Shown one piece after another: positions 1 through 5,181 of a stretch of DNA of 8,171 nucleotides. The translations under genes and the position numbers were made by a program. The stretch is taken from the NCBI GenBank assembly GCA_019421315.1, contig JAHZFN010000186.1:1-8171 (forward strand). The letters run 5' to 3'. The notes under the pieces were generated by a model, which saw only the letters and a program-made list of their open reading frames with translations, searched no databases and was not told where the DNA came from. How positions within the stretch are numbered: the stretch's first letter is position 1; each line of letters starts with the position of its first letter. Origin of the DNA: Peptococcaceae bacterium (lineage in GTDB: Bacteria > Bacillota > Dehalobacteriia > UBA4068 > UBA4997).

Positions 1-430
1 TGGCGATTGGTGTGGTGACGGATTTGCCCATGATGGAATGAATAAGAAAATCGTCATAGCCGAAAAGGCGGCAAAGCAGATAAACACTGCACATGCCTGT
101 TATTGAACCCACTGCCGTGCCGACGATAATCGGCAAGAAATTATCTTTAATCAACTGCCGTTGACGGTAAATGGGCACTGCCAAAGCCGCCGTCGTCGGG
201 AAAAGCAAAATTGTGAAAAGCTCGCCGCCAGTATTGTAATCCTCATAGCTGACACCGAAGATATACAGCACAGTGATAATCAGCAGTCTGGCGATGACGC
301 TGGAATTGATCAGCGGAAAATAATGGATTTTTCTGTGGATGAAATTGCCGATGATATAGGCGATGAAGGTTAAAGCCACGCCGAAAACCGTAATGTATGA
401 AAGCTCTATGCTGCCGAACAAATCAAACAT
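1..430 (-). CDS. lrgB: LrgB/CidB family membrane protein (partial, C-terminus outside window)
   Basis: The reading frame begins at the ATG complementary to 428-430 and stays open to the window edge, giving 143 codons of a family whose members are usually about 230 residues. The N-terminus reads MFDLFGSIELSYITVFG, followed by several hydrophobic segments. Near the cut end is KSVTTPIA, the LrgB family hallmark, which is normally followed by a Met and further membrane helices. LrgB is an integral membrane protein that works with LrgA. The pair was described as modulating murein hydrolase activity and autolysis, and in several Firmicutes as exporting pyruvate or similar overflow metabolites. Its ATG follows the lrgA stop codon directly (TAAATG), so the genes should be co-transcribed and probably translationally coupled; an AGGACAGG stretch in the lrgA tail can serve as ribosome binding site. 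The family call is firm; the transported substrate is unknown. Confidence 0.9.
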   Translation of the reverse strand, partial: MFDLFGSIELSYITVFGVALTFIAYIIGNFIHRKIHYFPLINSSVIARLLIITVLYIFGVSYEDYNTGGELFTILLFPTTAALAVPIYRQRQLIKDNFLPIIVGTAVGSITGMCSVYLLCRLFGYDDFLIHSIMGKSVTTPIA

Positions 431-805
431 TTATCGCACCTGTCCTTTCTTTTGAAATTTATTTTGCAGTTTGGTAACGAAAACCACGGTGTATGCCGTA
501 ACCAGCCAGGTTATAAGCGTTGAAACGACGCAGATCAAAATGAAGCTTGCCAAATGCCCCAAAACCGTGCGGTAAGAAATCATCAGACTGCAAGCGGACG
601 GTATGAACATAATTTGCATATTGCTTGTTAATGTATCGCATAGTTTTTCCACCCAGTCCAATTTTACCAGCCCCGAAAACAGCAAAATCAAAAGTATTGC
701 CATTGCCGTAACATTGGTGGGGAAAGGAAAGGGTACTGCGGCTGAAATCAGATCAGCCGCCAGGCAGATGCCCAAAAGTATTGCTATTTGGTTGTAAATT
801 CTCAT
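431..805 (-). CDS. lrgA: LrgA/CidA family holin-like membrane protein
   Basis: This is a 124-residue, very hydrophobic protein with about four membrane segments, the normal size for the family. The start is the ATG complementary to 803-805, because GGAGG (complement of 810-814) lies 4 nt upstream. A longer frame starting at 877 has no such site and adds a non-family N-terminus. Family features are the PFPFPTNVTAM stretch (usually PxPxPGxVxGM) around residues 28-38, then LLFSGLVKLDWVE and FIPSACSLM. The tail is basic (LQNKFQKKGQVR), as expected for a cytoplasmic end. The glycines normally found in PGxVxGM are replaced by Thr-Asn and Ala, a modest divergence. LrgA pairs with LrgB, encoded immediately downstream, in a membrane complex linked to cell lysis control and to pyruvate or organic acid export. 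In other Bacillota lrgAB is often controlled by a LytSR-type system, but no such regulator is in the window. Confidence 0.92.
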   Translation of the reverse strand: MRIYNQIAILLGICLAADLISAAVPFPFPTNVTAMAILLILLFSGLVKLDWVEKLCDTLTSNMQIMFIPSACSLMISYRTVLGHLASFILICVVSTLITWLVTAYTVVFVTKLQNKFQKKGQVR

Positions 806-838
806 TGTTCCTCCATATATTACGCTTTGTTTCTCGGC

Positions 839-870
839 TTTTGGCGGATTTTGATAAAATGCCGCCGAAA
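839..870. repeat. Imperfect palindrome in the lrgA leader (operator or RNA hairpin)
   Basis: The left arm 839-852 (TTTTGGCGGATTTT) pairs with the right arm 856-870 (AAAATGCCGCCGAAA) around a GAT centre. The arms form 13 Watson-Crick pairs and one G-T or C-A position (842/867), with one bulged base (861). No T-run follows on either strand, so it does not look like an intrinsic terminator. If the lrgA promoter at 883-891 is right, the palindrome starts a few bases into the transcript. It could be a 5' hairpin or a repressor site just downstream of the start point. Confidence 0.6.
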
Positions 871-882
871 GCCACAAAATAT

Positions 883-911
883 ATTATATCACTTTTTTTT
901 TGAGAAAAAAA
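883..911 (-). promoter_or_regulatory. Probable sigma-A promoter for lrgAB
   Basis: On the minus strand TGATATAAT (complement of 891-883) is a perfect TATAAT -10 with an extended TGn element. The -35 region at 17 bp spacing is a T-run (complement of 906-911), a poor match to TTGACA, so the extended -10 probably does most of the recognition. Expected transcription start is near 876, giving a leader of about 70 nt. Confidence 0.6.
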
Positions 912-921
912 CTGTTATAAT
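893..921 (+). promoter_or_regulatory. Probable sigma-A promoter for argH
   Basis: TGTTATAAT at 913-921 is a perfect TATAAT -10 box with an extended TGn element. The -35 at 17 bp spacing is TTTTTT (893-898). TTGAGA at 900-905 resembles a -35 but lies only 10 bp away. Expected transcription start is near 928, about 40 nt before the argH ATG. The core overlaps that of the divergent lrgAB promoter. Confidence 0.6.
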
Positions 922-966
922 TAAGAAAGTTAATTCCGCAAGGATTTTGAAAGGAAGGTACGCAAA

Positions 967-2364
967 ATGACAGAAGAAACCAAATTATGGGGCGGCAGAT
1001 TTGCCAAATCTACAGATAAATTGGTGGAAGATTTTCATTCTTCCATCAGCTTTGACCAAAAGCTTTATGTTCAGGACATCGAAGGTTCCATTGCTCATGC
1101 CACAATGCTGGGCAAGCAGGGTATCATAACCAAGGAAGAAGCTGATACCTTAGTTGCAGGTTTGAAAAGCATTATGGCGGATATTGAGGCGGGCAAAGTG
1201 GAATTTGAAGTCGGCGCCGAAGATATTCATATGAACGTGGAAAAAATTCTGACCGAAAGAGTCGGCACTGTCGGCAAAAAGCTGCATACGGCACGCAGCC
1301 GTAACGACCAAGTGGCTCTGGATTTGAAAATGTATGCCAAAGCGGAAATGCTCAATGTTTTGGATCTGCTCTGCAAGATGGAGCAGACGCTTCTTGATTT
1401 GGCGGAGGAAAACAAACATTCCGTTATGGCAGGCTATACTCATCTGCAAAAGGCTCAGCCCATCACCATGGCGCACCACCTTTTGGCGTATTTCCAGATG
1501 TTCAAGCGTGATGCCGAAAGAATTAAGGATTGTTACCGCCGTGCCGATGAATGTCCGTTGGGTTCCTGCGCTTTGGCAGGCACTTCCTTTAACATAGACC
1601 GCCGCTTTGTTGCCGGCCAACTTGGCTTTGCGGGCGTTACAGCCAACAGCCTGGACGGCGTTGCCGACCGTGATTACTGCGTGGAATTTGCTTCTGCGGC
1701 TTCTTTGATTATGGTTCATCTTTCCCGTCTTTCCGAAGAAGTTGTGCTTTGGAGCAGCAACGAGTTCGGTTACATTACTTTGGATGACGGATACAGCACA
1801 GGCTCTTCCATTATGCCGCAGAAGAAAAACCCCGATGTTGCCGAGCTGGTTCGAGGCAAAAGCGGCCGTGTTTTCGGTGATTTGATGGGACTTTTGACAA
1901 TGCTGAAAGGTTTGCCTTTGGCATACAACAAGGATATGCAGGAGGACAAAGAAGCATTTTTTGACGCCGCCGATACGGTGAAAAAATGTTTGCTGGTGTT
2001 TGCGCCCATGCTGCGCACAATGCGGGTGAACAAAGAAAGAATGCATAATATTGCCAAAGGCGGTTTCATCAACGCTACTGACGCCGCCGATTATCTGGCT
2101 AACCGAGGCGTGCCTTTCCGTGAAGCTCACGCTATTGTCGGTCATTGGGTAAAATATGCCGAAGACAAGGGCGTTGGCTTGGAGGATTTGTCTTTGGACG
2201 AAATCCGTCAATTCTCCGATGTTTTCCAAGACGATATTTATCAGTACATTGCAGTTGACAAATGCGTTGCCGCCAGAAGCGTTTACGGCGGTCCCGCCGT
2301 TCCCGCTGTGGAAACTGCCATCAAAGAGGGCAGAGAATGGCTGGCAAATGCCAAAGAACTTTAA
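967..2364 (+). CDS. argH: Argininosuccinate lyase
   Basis: ArgH cleaves argininosuccinate to arginine and fumarate, the last step of arginine biosynthesis, as a cytoplasmic homotetramer of the fumarase/aspartase superfamily. The 465-residue length is typical. The N-terminus (LWGGRFAKSTDKLVEDFHSS) is characteristic. Conserved blocks in order are HTARSRNDQV at about 107-116, THLQKAQP with the catalytic-base histidine at 159, and the superfamily signature GSSIMPQKKNPD at 279-290, whose second serine (281) is the catalytic acid in characterised homologues. No active-site residue is missing. The ATG at 967 has AAGGAAGG (951-958) 8 nt upstream. The gene has its own extended -10 promoter and a terminator starting 27 nt after the stop, so it appears monocistronic. 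argG, its usual partner, is not in the window. The lrgAB operon is transcribed away from it. Confidence 0.98.
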   Translation: MTEETKLWGGRFAKSTDKLVEDFHSSISFDQKLYVQDIEGSIAHATMLGKQGIITKEEADTLVAGLKSIMADIEAGKVEFEVGAEDIHMNVEKILTERVGTVGKKLHTARSRNDQVALDLKMYAKAEMLNVLDLLCKMEQTLLDLAEENKHSVMAGYTHLQKAQPITMAHHLLAYFQMFKRDAERIKDCYRRADECPLGSCALAGTSFNIDRRFVAGQLGFAGVTANSLDGVADRDYCVEFASAASLIMVHLSRLSEEVVLWSSNEFGYITLDDGYSTGSSIMPQKKNPDVAELVRGKSGRVFGDLMGLLTMLKGLPLAYNKDMQEDKEAFFDAADTVKKCLLVFAPMLRTMRVNKERMHNIAKGGFINATDAADYLANRGVPFREAHAIVGHWVKYAEDKGVGLEDLSLDEIRQFSDVFQDDIYQYIAVDKCVAARSVYGGPAVPAVETAIKEGREWLANAKEL

Positions 2365-2391
2365 ATTAAAATTATTAAAATCAGAATTATT

Positions 2392-2425
2392 AAAGCCGAT
2401 ACTTTATGGTATCGGCTTTGCTTTT
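2392..2425 (+). terminator. Intrinsic terminator after argH
   Basis: AAAGCCGATAC (2392-2402) pairs perfectly with GTATCGGCTTT (2409-2419) around a 6-nt loop TTTATG, giving an 11-bp stem. The stem runs into an interrupted T-tract (TTTGCTTTT, 2417-2425). It separates argH from the regulator operon. Confidence 0.88.
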
Positions 2426-2447
2426 GCCTGTCTGCATCGGTCGGCTG

Positions 2448-2477
2448 TTGCCAAAAAACAATGCGCCGTGCTATAAT
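2448..2477 (+). promoter_or_regulatory. Strong sigma-A promoter for the response regulator/kinase operon
   Basis: TTGCCA (2448-2453) and TATAAT (2472-2477) are separated by 18 bp, and TGC at 2469-2471 adds an extended -10. Transcription should begin near 2484, leaving a leader of about 105 nt before the chosen start codon at 2590. Confidence 0.75.
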
Positions 2478-2488
2478 GATTGCAGCAA

Positions 2489-2532
2489 AAACCCATTGTT
2501 AGGAGCAGATAGACAGCAATATAGGTGGGTTT
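2489..2532 (+). other. Possible hairpin in the leader of the regulator operon
   Basis: AAACCCA (2489-2495) is exactly complementary to TGGGTTT (2526-2532), and TTG (2496-2498) can extend the stem with CAA (2517-2519) past an asymmetric internal bulge. The enclosed loop carries an AGGAG (2501-2505) with no start codon at a useful distance. It sits at the expected 5' end of the transcript. Function is unknown, and chance is possible with a 7-bp stem. Confidence 0.35.
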
Positions 2533-2589
2533 ATAACGGATTTATGATTTATGAAGAGTGATAGTGGTAAAACGGAAAGATGTGATAAT

Positions 2590-3315
2590 ATGTCAGATAA
2601 TAAGATGAATAATATGGCGAGTATCAAGAAAAAAATTTTGATTGCGGAAGATGACAGAGCTTTGGGCAATGGCGTGGCTTTGGCTTTGCAGGACGAAAAA
2701 ACGGAGATTGTTTTGACCGACACTTTGTCCGCCGCCAAAACAAGCCTGGCGGCAAACAAATTTGATTTGCTGATTTTGGATATTAATCTGCCCGACGGCA
2801 GTGGCTTGGATTTGCTGAAATTCGTTAAGGAAAAACATGGCGTTCCTGTAATACTGCTGACCGCCAACGACCTGGAAACGGACGTTGTCAACGGTTTGGA
2901 GATGGGCGCCGACGACTACATCACAAAGCCCTTTTCTTTGGCGATACTGCGGGCGAGGGTGAAAAACCAGCTGCGGCGAAATGCAGGCAAAAAAAGCGGC
3001 TTGTACGAAACAGACTGTTTTCTTTTTGACTTTGAAGCGATGAAATTCAGCAAAAACGGCGCCTGCCTTGAGCTGAGCAAAACGGAGCAGCGGCTTTTGC
3101 GCATTTTGGTGGAAAACCGCGGCAACACAATGTCCCGCTCTCTTTTGATTGATAAGGTTTGGACAGACGGTGCCGAATATGTTGATGAAAACGCCCTTTC
3201 CGTTACGGTCAAGCGCTTGCGGAACAAGTTGGAGGACGAACCATCCAAGCCGCAGTATATCAAAACGGTTTACGGCATAGGCTACACTTGGCAGTACGAA
3301 AACAAAAATAAATAA
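2590..3315 (+). CDS. OmpR/PhoB-family response regulator
   Basis: This is a DNA-binding transcription factor of a two-component system. From the chosen start it has 241 residues, close to the 220-235 usual for the family. The receiver domain begins at KKKILIAEDD. It has the acidic pair, the phospho-acceptor Asp64 (in LLILDINLPDGSG), the switch Thr91 (LLTAND) and Lys113 (ITKPFS), all intact. The C-terminal winged helix-turn-helix domain contains LSKTEQRLLRILVENRG, the recognition-helix region VDENALSVTVKRLRNKLE and the ending YIKTVYGIGYTW typical of the subfamily. I prefer ATG 2590 because GGAAAG (2574-2579) lies 10 nt upstream; in-frame ATGs at 2551, 2605 and 2614 are alternatives, and 2551 would add a non-conserved 13-residue tail. 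The kinase gene follows after 20 nt, and a transporter that is a likely target lies downstream. The regulon is inferred. Confidence 0.95.
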   Translation: MSDNKMNNMASIKKKILIAEDDRALGNGVALALQDEKTEIVLTDTLSAAKTSLAANKFDLLILDINLPDGSGLDLLKFVKEKHGVPVILLTANDLETDVVNGLEMGADDYITKPFSLAILRARVKNQLRRNAGKKSGLYETDCFLFDFEAMKFSKNGACLELSKTEQRLLRILVENRGNTMSRSLLIDKVWTDGAEYVDENALSVTVKRLRNKLEDEPSKPQYIKTVYGIGYTWQYENKNK

Positions 3316-3335
3316 AGTGTTTTTTGGGAGGCAAT

Positions 3336-4262
3336 ATGCAAATTTTTGATTATTTATGCTTGACTGCGGCGGCTGTCGCTGTTGCGGCGGCTGTCATGGT
3401 TTGGCTGGTTTGCCGCCGCCGCCGCAAAAAGCTGCTGCAATCCTTAAACAAAATGCTGGATATGGCGATTGCGGGAGATTTTAAGGAAAATACATTTGAC
3501 GAAAGTCTGCTTTCCGCCACAGAAAGCAAGATGGCTGATTATTTGGCGTCTTCCCTGGTTACTGCCGCCAATCTGTCGGCGGAGCGGGATAAAATCAAAT
3601 CCCTGATTGCCGATATTTCCCATCAAACCAAAACGCCTATTGCCAATATTCTGCTGTACAGCCAGCTTTTGGCGGAGTGCGTCGACGAACAAAAGGCAGA
3701 TGGCTATATCGGAGAATTACAGGTTCAGGCAGAAAAGCTGAGCTTTTTGATAAATTCTCTTGTGAAAATATCCCGCTTGGAAACGGGAATTTTGGCTGTT
3801 GTCCCCGAACGCAATGATGTCGGTGAAATGTTGGAGAGTGTTACGGCGCAGGTAAGACCGAAGGCCGCCGCCAAAAACATTGAAATCAAAGCCGGGCTTT
3901 GCGGTTTGTTTTGTTACTTTGACCCCAAATGGACGGCGGAGGCTGTTTACAACATTTTGGACAACGCCGTTAAATATACGCCGCCGGGCGGCAGAATTAC
4001 TGTTTCCTGCCGCAGTTACGAGCTTTTTGGCAGGATAGATATTTCTGATAACGGCGTTGGTATTGCCGAAGAGGAACAACCGAAAATTTTTACTCGTTTT
4101 TACCGTTCCCCGTCAGTTCGGCAAAGCGAGGGCGTCGGCATTGGTTTATATTTGGCACGAACCATTATCTCCGAACAGGGCGGTTACATCAAGGTTCAAT
4201 CGGAGGTTGGCGGCGGGGCTGTGTTTTCGGTGTTCCTGCCAAGAGAGGCGGCAAGCCGATAA
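3336..4262 (+). CDS. Sensor histidine kinase with a single N-terminal membrane segment
   Basis: The 308-residue protein autophosphorylates on histidine and should pass phosphate to the regulator encoded just upstream. Residues about 7-26 are one hydrophobic membrane helix followed by RRRRKK, a strong stop-transfer signal. The HisKA domain has SHQTKTPI with the phospho-acceptor His96. The ATPase domain has the N box NILDNAVKYT (206-215), the G1 box DNGVGI, the F box IFTRFYR and the G2 box GVGIGLYLAR, all intact. Only a few residues precede the helix and no second helix is visible, so there is no extracytoplasmic sensor domain and no clear HAMP or PAS domain. The HQxKTP H-box resembles kinases paired with peptide-type ABC transporters (VncS-like). 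ATG 3336 follows GGGAGG (3326-3331) by 4 nt; a TTG at 3324 is in frame but would itself overlap this ribosome binding site. Confidence 0.95.
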   Translation: MQIFDYLCLTAAAVAVAAAVMVWLVCRRRRKKLLQSLNKMLDMAIAGDFKENTFDESLLSATESKMADYLASSLVTAANLSAERDKIKSLIADISHQTKTPIANILLYSQLLAECVDEQKADGYIGELQVQAEKLSFLINSLVKISRLETGILAVVPERNDVGEMLESVTAQVRPKAAAKNIEIKAGLCGLFCYFDPKWTAEAVYNILDNAVKYTPPGGRITVSCRSYELFGRIDISDNGVGIAEEEQPKIFTRFYRSPSVRQSEGVGIGLYLARTIISEQGGYIKVQSEVGGGAVFSVFLPREAASR

Positions 4263-4327
4263 GAGGCGCAATATCGCCGCAATAAAAAAACATTTTGGTT
4301 GCTGAACGTTTATGGAAAAAATCTCAT

Positions 4328-4359
4328 AAAAAATCTTACAAAATTGTAAGATTTTTTTT
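4328..4359 (+). terminator. Intrinsic terminator after the kinase gene
   Basis: AAAAAATCTTACAA (4328-4341) and TTGTAAGATTTTTT (4344-4357) are fully complementary, with the innermost pairs forming the loop, and the T-run reaches 4359. The A-run upstream means it could also work on the minus strand. It should limit read-through from the regulator/kinase operon into the transporter genes. Confidence 0.88.
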
Positions 4360-4398
4360 GTTGGGGAAAGAATTTAGAAAGATTTGTTTGTTATTATG

Positions 4399-4451
4399 AT
4401 ATTGTCAAGGGGAATATTGTAAAATTTGCTTTTGGAAATTTACTCTTGACA
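4399..4451 (+). promoter_or_regulatory. Candidate operator and promoter region of the ABC transporter operon
   Basis: Two imperfect 13-bp direct repeats, AAATTTGCTTTTG (4422-4434) and AAATTTACTCTTG (4436-4448), match at 11 of 13 positions with a 14-bp period. The second runs into a perfect TTGACA (4446-4451). Upstream, ATATTGT occurs at 4399-4405 and 4414-4420. No good -10 lies 16-18 bp after TTGACA (the hexamer at 17 bp is AGCTTT); an extended TGCTAAATT at 4475-4483 is 26 bp away. A weak core promoter with upstream tandem repeats fits activation by an OmpR-family regulator, here probably the one encoded at 2590-3315. The rest of 4360-4497 holds no gene. Confidence 0.45.
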
Positions 4452-4497
4452 GCTAGTTTTATTGTGTGAGCTTTTGCTAAATTGAAGGAGGTAGTGT

Positions 4498-5181
4498 ATG
4501 ATGGATATTCTGGTAACCGAGAATCTGAAAAAAATTTACGGGGCAGGTGAAAACGCCGTTCACGCCCTGGACGGTGTCAGCCTGAGGGTGCAAAAGGGTG
4601 AATTTGTTGCCGTTGTCGGTACGTCGGGCAGCGGTAAATCAACCCTTTTGCATATGCTGGGTGGTTTGGACAGACCGACTTCGGGCGGTGTTTGGGTTGA
4701 CGGCAGGGAAATTTTTGCTTTGCGGGATGACGAGCTGACTGTTTTCCGCCGCCGCAAAATCGGCTTTGTTTTCCAAAATTATAACTTGGTTCCTGTGCTT
4801 AACGTTTACGAAAACATCATTTTGCCCGTTCAGCTGGACGGCGAAACCCCCGATGAAAAATATATCGGGGAGATTATCGAAATTCTCGGTTTAGGGGGAA
4901 AGCTGAATAACCTGCCCAACAATCTCTCCGGCGGACAACAGCAAAGGGTTGCCATCGCCAGAGCCTTGGCGGCAAAGCCTGCCATTGTTTTGGCGGATGA
5001 ACCGACGGGAAACCTGGACAGCCGCACAGGTCAGGATGTGCTGAGCCTTTTGAAAATCACGGGGCAAAAATTCAATCAAACCATTGTGATGATTACTCAC
5101 AACGAAGAAATTGCCCAAACGGCGGACAGAATTATCCGCATTGAGGACGGCAAAATTGCGGGTGGTGAAAGCAATGCTTAA
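4498..5181 (+). CDS. ABC transporter ATP-binding protein (MacB/LolD/BceA type)
   Basis: This 227-residue cytoplasmic ATPase powers the permease encoded next to it. It has Walker A GTSGSGKST (41-49), the Q-loop region FVFQNYNLVPVLNVYENI, the ABC signature LSGGQQQRVAIARAL from residue 143, and Walker B ending in Asp167-Glu168 within VLADEPTGNLD. The D-loop and the switch His201 (ITHNEE) follow. DEPTGNLDSRTG and the NLVPVLNVYENI pattern are typical of the type VII (MacB/LolD/FtsE/BceA) ATPases that drive mechanotransmission rather than classical transport. AAGGAGG (4485-4491) is 6 nt before ATG 4498; a second ATG follows directly and cannot be excluded as the start. Its stop codon overlaps the permease start by 8 bp, so the two are one operon. 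The substrate is unknown; antimicrobial peptide resistance or sensing is an inference from the kinase/regulator neighbours. Confidence 0.96.
   Translation: MMDILVTENLKKIYGAGENAVHALDGVSLRVQKGEFVAVVGTSGSGKSTLLHMLGGLDRPTSGGVWVDGREIFALRDDELTVFRRRKIGFVFQNYNLVPVLNVYENIILPVQLDGETPDEKYIGEIIEILGLGGKLNNLPNNLSGGQQQRVAIARALAAKPAIVLADEPTGNLDSRTGQDVLSLLKITGQKFNQTIVMITHNEEIAQTADRIIRIEDGKIAGGESNA

Noticed and set aside
161..373. Small plus-strand frame of 70 codons
   Set aside because: It lies antisense to lrgB, which has clear family motifs on the other strand.
1150..2229. Open frame of 359 codons on the minus strand inside argH
   Set aside because: It is wholly antisense to a confidently identified enzyme gene, has no recognisable domain or ribosome binding site, and is a codon-bias shadow.
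2370..2394. Two near-copies of AATTATTAAA after argH
   Set aside because: They are short, AT-rich and next to a terminator; chance or a terminator upstream A-tract explains them.
2499..2891. Minus-strand frame of 130 codons, Ser/Leu-rich, across the regulator leader and receiver domain
   Set aside because: It is antisense to the response regulator, and its composition is what reverse-reading of this gene would give. No ribosome binding site was seen.
3324..3335. TTG start for the histidine kinase
   Set aside because: It would overlap the GGGAGG ribosome binding site that clearly serves the ATG at 3336.
3410..3435. GCCGCC-type run in the kinase and many GCCGCC/GGCGG words across the window
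   Set aside because: They follow from Ala/Arg codons and local codon preference. Spacing is irregular and there is no fixed longer word, so they are not an uptake signal or a repeat family.
4267..4280. GGCG/CGCC mini-hairpin just after the kinase stop
   Set aside because: It has only four base pairs and no T-run; the strong terminator at 4328-4359 does the job.
5111..5173. Upstream TTG extension of the permease by 21 codons
   Set aside because: It lies inside the ATPase gene. The ATG at 5174 with an 8-bp overlap is the usual coupling arrangement and begins the conserved N-terminus.
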